Shown in pieces: positions 8,977 to 17,710 of a DNA stretch of 64,000 nucleotides. The DNA comes from Oligoflexus sp. (lineage in GTDB: Bacteria > Bdellovibrionota_B > Oligoflexia > Oligoflexales > Oligoflexaceae). The DNA lies in contig NZ_DASTAT010000124.1 of NCBI RefSeq assembly GCF_035712445.1, positions 1-64,000 of the forward strand. Reading direction: 5' to 3'. Under the pieces are notes generated by a model. That model searched no databases. It was not told the DNA's origin and saw nothing but the letters and a program-made list of their open reading frames with translations. A program made the position numbers and the translations under genes. How positions within the stretch are numbered: position 1 is the first letter of the stretch; the number at the start of each line of letters is the position of its first letter.

Positions 8977-9813
8977 GTGAATCGTACACTCTTACCATTG
9001 GTCACTCTTTCGGCGAGCATAGTCCTGGGCACGGCCTGTGGGACTGCGGTGGAAGAGCAGAACCTGCGCAAAGTCGCGCAAGGGGCTCTGGATGCCTTAC
9101 CCGCTCAGCCGGTGGAATTCTCCTTCTCCCTGCCCTCGCGCAGCAGTCTGGGATTGGATTCAACCCTTCTGAAAGAGAAGATGACAGGTTATGCCTGGCG
9201 AATCGAAGGCCAGGGTGAACGCTGTCTGGATACCAAAGTCCATGAATCTTACGGACCTTATGAAGATGCCCGCACCTATGCGATGCAGCTGTCCGCGACC
9301 TGCAACTACCTCGTGAAAATCATGGTCGGTGAACTGGCTCCGAAACCCGCATTGAACCTGACGGCCACCATCAACTACGAAGCGCACATCAAACCCGTCA
9401 TTCAAAAGGAATGCGTCAGCTGCCATCCGGATTATTCGGATTTCGCCGCGGTGCAGAAGAATGCGAGCAGCATCGTCGCGCATGTCGAGAATGAGACCAT
9501 GCCCCCCAATGCCCCTTTGGATGGCGGCACCATCGCGCTGTTCCTGGCCTGGAGCGATGATGGTTTCCAGAAGGAAGATCCCAATCCTCCCGTTGTGATG
9601 CCATCGGATCAGGCTTTGAGCGCCGTTTACTATCGCAACAACAATAACGACTTCATCAAGTCCTATGAACTCATGGGGCGCACGACTTTTGAACTACTCC
9701 GCTCGCTCTGGATTCAACCGGCTGGCGAGGCCCTGGGTCTGAACAATCAGCAAATCTATACGTTCCGCGTGTCGACGCCGGCATCGAGCGGAACGGCAGG
9801 ACTGAAAGATTAG
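8977..9813 (+). CDS. cytochrome c-like lipoprotein with single CxxCH
   Basis: Secreted lipoprotein of 278 aa. I place the start at GTG 8977, which follows GGAGG at 8964-8968; the product then begins MNRTLLPLVTL with lipobox LGTAC. The N-terminal half has no family I recognise. Residues 140-200 form a short cytochrome c-like unit: CVSCH (146-150) and METMPP-type Met at 175. Similar CxxCH...MPP units are fused to many envelope proteins of this group. The last 70 residues look globular with no motif. A strong terminator follows at 9843. Its redox role is inferred from the heme motif only. Confidence 0.75.
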   Translation: MNRTLLPLVTLSASIVLGTACGTAVEEQNLRKVAQGALDALPAQPVEFSFSLPSRSSLGLDSTLLKEKMTGYAWRIEGQGERCLDTKVHESYGPYEDARTYAMQLSATCNYLVKIMVGELAPKPALNLTATINYEAHIKPVIQKECVSCHPDYSDFAAVQKNASSIVAHVENETMPPNAPLDGGTIALFLAWSDDGFQKEDPNPPVVMPSDQALSAVYYRNNNNDFIKSYELMGRTTFELLRSLWIQPAGEALGLNNQQIYTFRVSTPASSGTAGLKD

Positions 9814-9842
9814 AGAAAGCTTGGAATCTGCGAAGTGATATG

Positions 9843-9874
9843 GGCTTTCGGAAATTCCGGAAGCCTTTTCTTTT
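9843..9874 (+). terminator. Rho-independent terminator
   Basis: An 11-bp stem (GGCTTTCGGAA / TTCCGGAAGCC, one G-U pair) is followed by TTTTCTTTT, 30 bases after the stop of the cytochrome c-like lipoprotein gene. Confidence 0.85.
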
Positions 9875-9948
9875 CGCATAGTTAGAGAACTTTTCCTCAT
9901 TTTTTTGGGGCGTCGTCCGAAAAAACTCCATGAAGATGGGGGTACTCT

Positions 9949-10875
9949 GTGGCACGCGTAGGACTCAGAAAAGAACAGATGAAAAGCATCCTTCTTTGTA
10001 AGGATCGCGACTTCAAACGCAAGGCCGTGGGCCATTTGAATAACTCGGCGTTCGCGGCCGAGAAGTTCGTCGTCGAAAAGATGAGCGATGCCGTGGAAAT
10101 CCTCGATCGTGACCTGGATGTCGAGAACTTCGTGATCGACGCCTCGCCCTTCAGTTCCGATGAAATCAAAGGCATGCTTGATCTTTATCAGCGCCGCTCG
10201 AAGAACCCCGAGGTGCGCTTTCTCATCTATCTGGACGAAGCCTATCAAAGCAAGGAAAAGGACGTGATTCTGCAGGTCCTGCCGAAGGCCAATGTCTTCT
10301 TTCTGCCGCCGGCTCAGAATCACTTCAATAAAGCCTTCCACGGCGGCCGGGCCATCCCGGATCCCCCTGCGCCCAGCGCCTCCGAGCAGGCCGCGAAAGA
10401 AGGCCCGGCTTTGACCCTGATCGAAACCTCTGCGCATATCAAGGAAACCGTCGAGCTTTTGAACTCGGTGTCCAAGGATCGCTCGCGCCTCGATATCCTG
10501 AAGCAGATCGGTCAGCGCTTCAATGGAATCATAGGAACCTTCTCCTTCTTCCTTGCGAAGCCTGGCTATGCGAAGGTCAAGGATCTGGCGACCATTATCG
10601 ACGATATTTCCCGGACCTATGAAGATTCGGATGATCACAATGCCTTGACCGAAAAGCACTGGCAGCTTCTGATGGAAAGTGCCAAGACGCTTTACCTGAT
10701 CCTGAAGGATTTGCGGGAAAACCGCCCCCTGACCCCGACCTATGTGGAAAAGGCCAATGCCTTGATTGCGCTCTATTCGAAAGATACCGATATCCGCAAA
10801 CGCTCCAGCCAGACCCAGGATGAAGTCGATCGCATCGTCGATGTGGCCGCTGAGATCCTCAAGCTCACAAGCTAG
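9949..10875 (+). CDS. unknown protein with receiver-like N-terminal fold
   Basis: 308 aa, soluble, family not recognised. From residue 11 (MKSILLCKDRDFKRKAV) the pattern of hydrophobic strands and helices (NFVIDASPF, VRFLIYLD, KANVFFLPP) resembles a CheY-like receiver, but the acidic pocket and the Lys are not clearly conserved, so it may be a pseudo-receiver. Residues 140-308 are helical, with regularly spaced Leu and charged residues. The GTG at 9949 follows GGGGG; an ATG at 9979 is an alternative start with a weaker site. It stands alone between two terminators' worth of intergenic DNA. Confidence 0.7.
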   Translation: MARVGLRKEQMKSILLCKDRDFKRKAVGHLNNSAFAAEKFVVEKMSDAVEILDRDLDVENFVIDASPFSSDEIKGMLDLYQRRSKNPEVRFLIYLDEAYQSKEKDVILQVLPKANVFFLPPAQNHFNKAFHGGRAIPDPPAPSASEQAAKEGPALTLIETSAHIKETVELLNSVSKDRSRLDILKQIGQRFNGIIGTFSFFLAKPGYAKVKDLATIIDDISRTYEDSDDHNALTEKHWQLLMESAKTLYLILKDLRENRPLTPTYVEKANALIALYSKDTDIRKRSSQTQDEVDRIVDVAAEILKLTS

Positions 10876-10995
10876 TACATTTCGACGCTAATTCCCTCAT
10901 CGAAAAAACCAATGCTGAAGCAAATGCCACCCTATGTTATAAGTTTAACGTGGAGAGTGGCGTTCCGAATCTGTTGTTCATGAGGGAGGAACTCT

Positions 10996-11406
10996 ATGTA
11001 CCTGGCGGAAACTGAAGGTATCTCTGTCAACGTTGAGCCGCATTTCATTGCCAAGGAAAGCAATAGCGGTGTCGACTATTTTATTTACTCGTACACGATC
11101 ACGATTCGCAACAACAGCCAGTCCAGCTGTCAGCTGCTGAGCCGACATTGGGTGATCCGTGACGGTCTCGGCCGTGAAGAGCACGTGGTCGGTGAAGGCG
11201 TGGTTGGCAAACAGCCGATTATTCGGCCGGGTGAGTCCTACACCTATCGCAGCGGCTGTCCCCTGGCGACCGCCACCGGTAGCATGCGGGGAACCTATCA
11301 GATGACGGGTTCCAATCATCGACGTTTTGACATCAAAATACCCCTGTTTTTCCTCAGACCGGATTGCCCACGCTATGGCGCATCCAATATGACAATGCAA
11401 CGCTGA
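10996..11406 (+). CDS. apaG: ApaG domain protein
   Basis: 136 aa matching the whole ApaG family, a fibronectin-III-like beta sandwich linked genetically to Co2+/Mg2+ efflux and diadenosine tetraphosphate metabolism in enterobacteria; its biochemical role is unsettled. Recognisable stretches are YTITIRNNS, LLSRHWVIRDG, VGEGVVGKQP and GESYTYRSGCPLATATGSMRG. The ATG follows GGGAGGA. It stands alone rather than next to apaH/ksgA as in enterics, and ends at a bidirectional terminator. Confidence 0.93.
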   Translation: MYLAETEGISVNVEPHFIAKESNSGVDYFIYSYTITIRNNSQSSCQLLSRHWVIRDGLGREEHVVGEGVVGKQPIIRPGESYTYRSGCPLATATGSMRGTYQMTGSNHRRFDIKIPLFFLRPDCPRYGASNMTMQR

Positions 11407-11411
11407 AATAG

Positions 11412-11440
11412 AAAAGGCTTCCCGAAACGGAAGCCTTTTT
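11412..11440. terminator. bidirectional Rho-independent terminator
   Basis: AAAAGGCTTCC (11412-11422) and GGAAGCCTTTT (11429-11439) form an 11-bp stem with a CGAAAC loop, flanked by A and T runs. It sits between the convergent apaG and beta-barrel genes and can serve both. Confidence 0.88.
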
Positions 11441-11466
11441 CAAGAACGCAGGATGGTTCTGCAGTT

Positions 11467-12123
11467 TCAGATCGAAACGTTATAGCTCACCGAGAGTTCG
11501 CGCTCAAAGGGCTCGATCTCTGTGGGATAGTTGTAGTGCAGGAAGTTATATTCCGCCATGAAGTACATGCGGGGCGAGAAACGGATGCCCGCTCCGAAAC
11601 CTGAATGCGGGTTGTACTTCGGTCCCACCGTGATACTGGTCGGTTCCCGGCCCATCTCATCTTTCTCAATGATCCGCTGCATGGCCGTTATGCCCAGCTT
11701 GAAGCGCAGAATGAAGATCGAAAAGCTGGGATCCACCAGCAGCGAGAACTTTCCGACGCGCTGGGTTTCCTTGATTTTGACCTCATTGTCCGGCTGATCG
11801 GTATCCATATTGAGGTCCTGGGCAAAGTCGATTTTGCCGTATTCGTCCTTGGCCGCGGAGACCTTGGAGGTCGTGGTCAGAACGCTCTGGCCCACGGACA
11901 GCTGGGTTTTGAAGAGTTTCCAGAAGCTCACCGAGGCCTGAATGCCGTATTCCTGGCGCTGTTTCAGGGTTTCATTCTCGGTTCCGCTGCTTTTCTTTCC
12001 GGGGGTTACACTTTTCGTTGATTTTATACTGACATAGGGCGAGATCGTCACACCGGCCCAAGCCTTTGAACTTCCTAAAATAATCATTGTAGCGAGGGCG
12101 GATTGCCAAATTATACGTTTCAT
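11467..12123 (-). CDS. outer-membrane beta-barrel-like protein
   Basis: 218 aa. The start ATG (12123) has an excellent AGGAGG six bases before it, which overrides the longer open frame upstream. A Sec signal peptide (MKRIIWQSALATMIILGSSKAWA) precedes alternating hydrophobic strands with many aromatic ends (MYFMAEYNFLHYNYP, SVSYNVSI), typical of a small outer-membrane barrel. An acidic loop (about 85-110) could be extracellular. No named family is recognised. It is divergent from the DUF2760/Hsp70 operon (141 bases between the starts), so co-regulation is possible but not shown. Confidence 0.78.
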   Translation of the reverse strand: MKRIIWQSALATMIILGSSKAWAGVTISPYVSIKSTKSVTPGKKSSGTENETLKQRQEYGIQASVSFWKLFKTQLSVGQSVLTTTSKVSAAKDEYGKIDFAQDLNMDTDQPDNEVKIKETQRVGKFSLLVDPSFSIFILRFKLGITAMQRIIEKDEMGREPTSITVGPKYNPHSGFGAGIRFSPRMYFMAEYNFLHYNYPTEIEPFERELSVSYNVSI

Positions 12124-12264
12124 CGCAGACCTCCTGGCGTTCTGACCATGCGATCGGCAAAATTTACCGTAACTTGAGCCCTTCAGGGTGATTCTCCAGG
12201 CTTGTGGCAATGGGTGGAGTTGTTTAAAACAGAGCGTCTGTGTATCCAAACGCTGAGGGAGACC

Positions 12265-12957
12265 ATGCAAAAACAGATACTCGGGTTCTTCGCCCTTCTT
12301 TCCGCCATTACGACAAGCATCATGCTTTACAATAAAAGCCTCGACACGGGCCTGATTGCCAGTGTCGCGACTCTGATCTTCATCACCCTGCATCTGCGCT
12401 TCCAAGGCCAAAAACCCGCTGTGGTCAAGGAAGAGAAGCCAGCCATCAAATTGATCGACGAACTCAACGATCGCTTGAATGCCAGCAAACACCAGGCGCA
12501 AAGCCTTCAGGCCCGCCTGAAAGAATTGGAAGCCGACACCAAAGCCGCGGATAGCGAGGATGCAGCCGTGCTGATGTTCCTGCGCGTTCTTCAGGAAAAG
12601 AGTCGCCTGCTGGATTTCGCGCTCACCGATATCGCGCGTTTGCCCGATCCCCAGGTCGGAGCCGCCGCCCGCGTCGTGCATCAGGGCCTGCGCACGGTCC
12701 TTCAGGATTCCTTCGACATCAAACCCATCGCCGATGCCAGCGAAGGGCAGAATCTGGAGCTGCCCGATAATTTCGATAGCTCGCGTTATCGTATTCTGCA
12801 GCAGGCGGCCGGTGATCAGAAAGCGCAGGGCATCGTCCTGCACCGCGGCTGGGAAGTGAAAAAAATGAATCTGCCGCGCACGCTGCGGCGTCCCGGTGAT
12901 CCTTTGCCATCGGTCCTGGCTCCGGTTGAAATTGAAGCGCGCGAGGTCCTGCAATGA
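12265..12957 (+). CDS. DUF2760 membrane protein, first gene of Hsp70 operon
   Basis: 230 aa; GAGGGAG precedes the ATG at 12265. Two closely spaced hydrophobic segments near the N terminus (ILGFFALLSAITTSIML and GLIASVATLIFITLHL) are followed by a coiled coil (about 55-95), and the C-terminal domain (LLDFALTDIARLPDPQVGAAAR ... HRGW) matches DUF2760. In other proteobacteria DUF2760 genes sit directly before pairs of Hsp70-like genes, exactly as here: its stop overlaps the next start by four bases (ATGA). I infer a membrane anchor or adaptor for the Hsp70 pair. Confidence 0.85.
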   Translation: MQKQILGFFALLSAITTSIMLYNKSLDTGLIASVATLIFITLHLRFQGQKPAVVKEEKPAIKLIDELNDRLNASKHQAQSLQARLKELEADTKAADSEDAAVLMFLRVLQEKSRLLDFALTDIARLPDPQVGAAARVVHQGLRTVLQDSFDIKPIADASEGQNLELPDNFDSSRYRILQQAAGDQKAQGIVLHRGWEVKKMNLPRTLRRPGDPLPSVLAPVEIEAREVLQ

Positions 12958-14771
12958 GTGACACGAATAAACTCGTTCGCGGCATTGATCTGGGAACTTC
13001 GAACAGTGCGATGGCGGAAGCTGACGCAAGCGGAACTGCGCGCCGCCTCGTTCCCATGGCCCAGCTCGATGGACCGGGACGCATCGTTGAGCACGAGCTT
13101 TTGCCTTCCGTGGCTTATCTTGCCGATCATCGGGATATGAGTCCGGCCGACCTTGCGCTGCCCTGGGATGTCAGCGGACATGCGCCTTTGGTCGGACGCT
13201 GGGCACGGGATCTGGCGCTTTTAAGCCCGGAAAAAGCCATACTTTCAGCCAAGTCCTGGCTTTGCTATGGCGGTCAGAAACTTGCGCGTCTGCCGCAGGG
13301 CGCACCGGAAGAAAAATCCTGGACAGCCGTTCAGGCTTCGGCGGCTTATCTGAAGCACATGCAGGCGGCCTGGGATGTGAGGCACGATGATGTGCAGCCG
13401 GAGCTGACTGTTTTAACCGTACCAGCATCCTTTGATTTGGTCGCCCGACAGCTGACCGAAGAAGCGGCAAAGCAGGCTGGCCTTGCGTCGGTGACGCTTT
13501 TGGAAGAACCTCTGGCCGCTTTTTATGCCTGGCTCGGCGCGCATGAAAAACACTGGCAGGATGTTTTGAAACCAGGGGATCTGGTGCTCATCTGTGATAT
13601 CGGCGGCGGCACCAGTGATTTCAGTTTGATCGCCGTCTCCCAGGATCAGGGGCTTTTGCGCCTCGATCGCATCGCGGTCGGTCGTCATCTGCTTTTGGGC
13701 GGGGATAACATGGACCTTGCGCTCGCGCATCATGTGCAGGCGCAGATGGGGACGACTCTCGACACCTGGCAATTCCAGGCCTTGCAGCAGCAGGTGCGGG
13801 TCGCGAAGGAATCGCTTTTGTCCTTGGACGCGCCCAGCCATTGGCCGCTCGCGATTGCGAGCCGCGGCAGCAATCTCTTCGCCCAGACGCTGCGGCATGA
13901 ACTTTATCAAAATACCGTGCAGGAGCTTTTGGTGGAAGGTTTCTTCCCGCTCGTGAATGCGGACGAGGAAATCACCCGCAGCCGCAGCACGGGTCTGGCC
14001 CGCATGGGTCTGCCTTATGAAAATGATCCGGGCATCACACGGCACCTTCTGCAGTTTCTGCGTCAGGCGCAGAATACCATTCGGCAATCGCCTGAGCTTC
14101 AGGAACGTCTAGGCAGCGCCTTTCATCCCGATCGCACGATGGTGGCGCCGACGGCGATGCTGTTCAACGGCGGTGTCTTTCATAGCGTGGCTCTGCGCGA
14201 ACGCGTGTTCAGCGTGGTTCAGAACTGGGCGGGACAGCCTGTGAAAGAACTGCAGAGTCCTGGATATGATCATGCCGTGGCCCTGGGCGCGGCTTATTTT
14301 GCAAGGCTTCAGGTGCAGGGCGCGGGCGTTCGTGTGCGTGCCGCTGCAGCACGGTCCTATTACATCGGACTCGAAAGCAATGAGCCTGCCGTTCCCGGGC
14401 TGATGCGGCCTTTGCGTGGCCTTTGCATCCTGCCTCAGGGCACCGAGGAAGGTTCGCATCTGGCCTTGCCCGAACAGGAATTCGGACTGTGGACGGGTGA
14501 TGATATCAGCTTCCGTCTTTTCAGTTCAGCAGCCCGCAGCGGCGATCGCCTGGGCACGATCGTGCCTGATGCCGAACGCGATCTGGAAGAGGTCACGGAA
14601 CTTCACTGCCAGATTCAAAGCGATGAAGAGCCTGGCCTTCTTCCCGTGCATCTGCGTGCGGACCTGACTGATGTCGGCAGTCTGCACCTTGCGATGCAGC
14701 ACAGCCTTTCCGAACGTCAATGGAATCTTGAATTTCATCTCCGCGAGGAGGGAGAGCCCGGGCATGCTTGA
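12954..14771 (+). CDS. Hsp70-family ATPase (first of a pair)
   Basis: 605 aa DnaK-like protein. The actin-like ATPase core is complete: phosphate-1 loop GIDLGTSNSAMA, phosphate-2 LICDIGGGTSDFSLI, adenosine region FNGGVFHSVALRERV and HAVALGAAYFA. The C-terminal segment is shorter than the substrate-binding domain plus lid of DnaK and lacks the EEVD-type tail, so it is not the housekeeping chaperone. It overlaps DUF2760 by 4 bases and the second Hsp70 by 8 bases, implying coupled translation and probably a complex. Substrate unknown. Confidence 0.9.
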   Translation: MSDTNKLVRGIDLGTSNSAMAEADASGTARRLVPMAQLDGPGRIVEHELLPSVAYLADHRDMSPADLALPWDVSGHAPLVGRWARDLALLSPEKAILSAKSWLCYGGQKLARLPQGAPEEKSWTAVQASAAYLKHMQAAWDVRHDDVQPELTVLTVPASFDLVARQLTEEAAKQAGLASVTLLEEPLAAFYAWLGAHEKHWQDVLKPGDLVLICDIGGGTSDFSLIAVSQDQGLLRLDRIAVGRHLLLGGDNMDLALAHHVQAQMGTTLDTWQFQALQQQVRVAKESLLSLDAPSHWPLAIASRGSNLFAQTLRHELYQNTVQELLVEGFFPLVNADEEITRSRSTGLARMGLPYENDPGITRHLLQFLRQAQNTIRQSPELQERLGSAFHPDRTMVAPTAMLFNGGVFHSVALRERVFSVVQNWAGQPVKELQSPGYDHAVALGAAYFARLQVQGAGVRVRAAAARSYYIGLESNEPAVPGLMRPLRGLCILPQGTEEGSHLALPEQEFGLWTGDDISFRLFSSAARSGDRLGTIVPDAERDLEEVTELHCQIQSDEEPGLLPVHLRADLTDVGSLHLAMQHSLSERQWNLEFHLREEGEPGHA

Positions 14772-17457
14772 TAAGGACCAAGGCTCTTACGTGATCGGCA
14801 TCGACCTTGGAACCACCAATTCATCTTTGGCCTTCGCGCGACGCGATGCCGGAGATGAGCAGCCGGTGGAGCTTTTGGATATTCCTCAATGGGACGGTGA
14901 AGGCCGTCTCTTTCGTGACGTGAAACTCCCCTCGTTCACCTGGATCCGGCCCAAGCCCTTGCAAAAAAACGGCAGCCGTCGCCTTCCCTGGCATGCGCCG
15001 GAGGCCCAGGTGAAATGGGTGGTCGGGCGGGAAGCCAAGGCCGAGGTTTTAAAGGATCAAGGTCGGGTCATTCATTCCGCCAAGTCCTGGCTGAGCGTCG
15101 GGGCCGGCAGTACCCGGCAAAGCGCTTTTTTACCCTGGGCGTCTGCGGCCGTGGGCGCGGATGAAAAAATCAGTCCCGTGGCTGTGCAGAGCGCTTATCT
15201 GGAGCATCTGAAAGAATCCTGGGATTTAGCGCAAAGCGAGCCCTTCATCGAACAGAAGATCGTGATCACGGTTCCGGCTTCCTTTGATGAGCTGGCGCAG
15301 AGGCTCACGCTGGAAGCTGCGCGTCAGGCTGGTTTTCCGGAAGGCGTGCAGCTTTTGGAAGAACCTCTGGCGGCGTTCTATGATTACTGGCAAAAGGCTG
15401 CGCAGAAGACCCGGACGGGCGTGATCCTGATCTGCGATGTCGGCGGCGGCACCAGTGATTTTTCACTGCTGCGTGTGGAAAGTTCAAGCACCGAACCGCG
15501 CATGGAGCGGATCAAGGTCAGCGAGCATATTCTTTTGGGCGGCGATAACATCGACCTGCACCTTGCGCATCTTCTGGCGCAGAAAATGGGGCCGGATGAA
15601 TTGCCGCGCAGCAGCTGGGCGCTTCTTCTGTCCCAGGTGCGTAAACTGAAAGAGGATGTGCTGAGCGTCACCGGTCCGGCTGATGAAGAATTTTTCGTGA
15701 GCGTACCTTTGAAGCCGCAGCTTCTTTTAGGCGGCTATGCCTCGACTTCGATCACGCGCCAGGAACTCTTGAACAGTATTATGGAAGGTTTCTTTCCGCC
15801 CGTTCCGCGTGAAGCCAGACCGGAGAAGACCGCGGCCACAGGTCTGCGCAGCTGGGGTCTCCCCTTTGCGGAAGACACGGCGATTACCCGGCATCTGGCG
15901 GCGTTTTTGGGTGAGCAGGCGATTGATGCCGTGCTCTTTGCAGGAGGAACCCTTCTGCCCCTTCCGCTGCAAAAACATATCCTGATGGTTCTGCAGAGCT
16001 GGCAGCCGCATCATCCGATCGAACATCTGCAGCAGAGCGATCCGGATCTGGCGATTGCCCGCGGCGCGGCGCGTTATGCCGGTCTCAAAGCCCGTGCGGC
16101 TGCGGTTGTTCATAGTCCCTATCCGCAGTCGCTTTATGTCGCTCTGCAAAACAAGGAAGGCCTGGAGCAGCTGATCTGTTTGATTCCGCGCGGCTGGCCT
16201 CGGGAAACTCCCGCGGTCCTGCAGATGCCCGGCTTGAAACTGCGCCTCGGTTCGGAAGTGGCCTTTCGCCTTTATGCAACAGCGGATGGCATCGGTGACA
16301 CCATAGGCGGCGATGCGCCCTTGGATGCGCGACTTCGGGCCCTGCCTCTGGTTTCCACGCTCTTGGATAAGGGCGCTGCGGAAATACCCATCAGCCTTCA
16401 GGCCATCGTCCGGGAAACCGGCCTCCTTCAGCTGCATTGTCGGGCTGAGGATGGCAGTGATCGCACCTGGCTGCTGGATTTTGCAGTCGAAGGCCATGGT
16501 GAGGGCACGGGGGATTCCACGCCTGCCCAGGATGTCAAACTACCACCGCGTTTTGCAGAGGCGGAAAAGGTTCTCAAGGCTCACTTTTCCAAGCAGGGCG
16601 TCCCGGCCGGGATTTCCTCCCTTCCGAAGCTCCTGGAGGAAATTTTGGGGCCCAGAAGCGAATGGAATATGCCGACCCTCAGAGCCATCTGGCCTTACCT
16701 GGCTGACGCCATGTTCCGGCGGCAGAAGGATACGGATGGCGAGGCTGTATGGCTTTACCTCGCGGGTTTCTGTCTCCGTCCCGGCTTCGGTGCCAGCCGC
16801 GACAGCGAACGCATGCAAAGCCTGTGGCGCATCTTTGATCAAGGTTACAGCAAAGGCGCAGCCGAGAAAAAATTGGAGGAGCAATGGTACCTCCTGTGGC
16901 GCCGGGTAGCCGGCGGTTTGAATCGCACGCAACAGAATCGCATCATGGATCGCATCCTCCCTTCGATTCGTAAAATCGGTGAGGCCGGTCCCGAAATGAT
17001 TCGTCTGGCCGCGAGTCTGGAACGTGCTGATGCATCACGCCGTATTCAATTGGGTCGGACTCTTTTGCAGCAAATCGCCTCGGGTAATAAGGACCAGCTC
17101 GATGCCCGGATCTGGGCCTTGGCTCGCGTCAGCAGTCGCTATCCGCTTTATGCGGGCCCTGAAGCTGTCCTGCCGATCGCCTTGATCGAGGAATGGGCCG
17201 AGCAGCTCAGGCCGCTTTCCCTTCGCAGTCGTGCCTGGCAAAAGCTCAGTCTGTTCTATAGCTGGGCTGGCCGTCGCCGTGGGGATGTCCTCATGGATTT
17301 GGATGAACACTGGCGGGCGCATTTCATCGAGCGTCTTCAGGAAGCCGGGGCTGATCCCGCGGAGATGGAAGCGGTGGCGTCGCCCCAGGGTCGCGATCAG
17401 GGTTTTCTGCAGGAGATGTTTGGCGAAAGCCTGCCGCTCGGCCTTGTCATTCGCTGA
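14764..17457 (+). CDS. Hsp70-family ATPase fused to DUF3731
   Basis: 897 aa. The N-terminal half is a second Hsp70 ATPase (GIDLGTTNSSLAF; LICDVGGGTSDFSLL; FAGGTLLPLPLQKHI; AIARGAARYAGL). From about residue 590 a helical domain matches DUF3731, found only on Hsp70 relatives of this operon type. The ATG at 14764 lies inside the end of the previous gene and is preceded by GGAGGGAG; an earlier in-frame codon at 14671 would add residues before the conserved start and is unlikely. The two Hsp70s share the paired motif LLEEPLAAFY, so they arose by duplication. The role is probably protein quality control or assembly at the envelope (inference). Confidence 0.9.
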   Translation: MLDKDQGSYVIGIDLGTTNSSLAFARRDAGDEQPVELLDIPQWDGEGRLFRDVKLPSFTWIRPKPLQKNGSRRLPWHAPEAQVKWVVGREAKAEVLKDQGRVIHSAKSWLSVGAGSTRQSAFLPWASAAVGADEKISPVAVQSAYLEHLKESWDLAQSEPFIEQKIVITVPASFDELAQRLTLEAARQAGFPEGVQLLEEPLAAFYDYWQKAAQKTRTGVILICDVGGGTSDFSLLRVESSSTEPRMERIKVSEHILLGGDNIDLHLAHLLAQKMGPDELPRSSWALLLSQVRKLKEDVLSVTGPADEEFFVSVPLKPQLLLGGYASTSITRQELLNSIMEGFFPPVPREARPEKTAATGLRSWGLPFAEDTAITRHLAAFLGEQAIDAVLFAGGTLLPLPLQKHILMVLQSWQPHHPIEHLQQSDPDLAIARGAARYAGLKARAAAVVHSPYPQSLYVALQNKEGLEQLICLIPRGWPRETPAVLQMPGLKLRLGSEVAFRLYATADGIGDTIGGDAPLDARLRALPLVSTLLDKGAAEIPISLQAIVRETGLLQLHCRAEDGSDRTWLLDFAVEGHGEGTGDSTPAQDVKLPPRFAEAEKVLKAHFSKQGVPAGISSLPKLLEEILGPRSEWNMPTLRAIWPYLADAMFRRQKDTDGEAVWLYLAGFCLRPGFGASRDSERMQSLWRIFDQGYSKGAAEKKLEEQWYLLWRRVAGGLNRTQQNRIMDRILPSIRKIGEAGPEMIRLAASLERADASRRIQLGRTLLQQIASGNKDQLDARIWALARVSSRYPLYAGPEAVLPIALIEEWAEQLRPLSLRSRAWQKLSLFYSWAGRRRGDVLMDLDEHWRAHFIERLQEAGADPAEMEAVASPQGRDQGFLQEMFGESLPLGLVIR

Positions 17458-17466
17458 ATTCCGCTC

Positions 17467-17502
17467 AAAAAAAAGAACCAGAAGCTCGGAGAGCCCTGGT
17501 TC
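17467..17502 (-). terminator. terminator oriented for the minus strand
   Basis: GAACCAG (17475-17481) pairs with CTGGTTC (17496-17502), with an inner GCTC/GAGC stem. Eight A residues (17467-17474) lie to the left, so the U-tract exists only for leftward transcription. No recognised minus-strand gene lies to its right before 18339, so it may end a small antisense or untranslated RNA. Confidence 0.6.
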
Positions 17503-17645
17503 GAAACACACTAAGGGACGGAAACATTCTCGCCCAAAATCAGATCTGCTTGAACAGCCGCAAAGCCTGAAAACACAGCCTCTCCAGACAACTCAAACCG
17601 GAAACAAATTATTTCCAGCCTGCCGGTCCATTGAGGACTTGTTGG

Positions 17646-17674
17646 TTTTCATTTTGCTGACCTTGGAATATAAA
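17646..17674 (+). promoter_or_regulatory. predicted sigma70-type promoter
   Basis: TTTTCA (17646-17651), a 17-base spacer and TATAAA (17669-17674) precede the outer-membrane protein gene at 17711, with AAAGGA just before its ATG. Confidence 0.42.
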
Positions 17675-17710
17675 TAGACGGTTTTCCGAATCAGATAAAG
17701 GATTTTCTTT

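Noticed and set aside
9694..10659. 321-codon minus-strand frame
   Set aside because: Antisense to two plus-strand genes and crosses a strong terminator.
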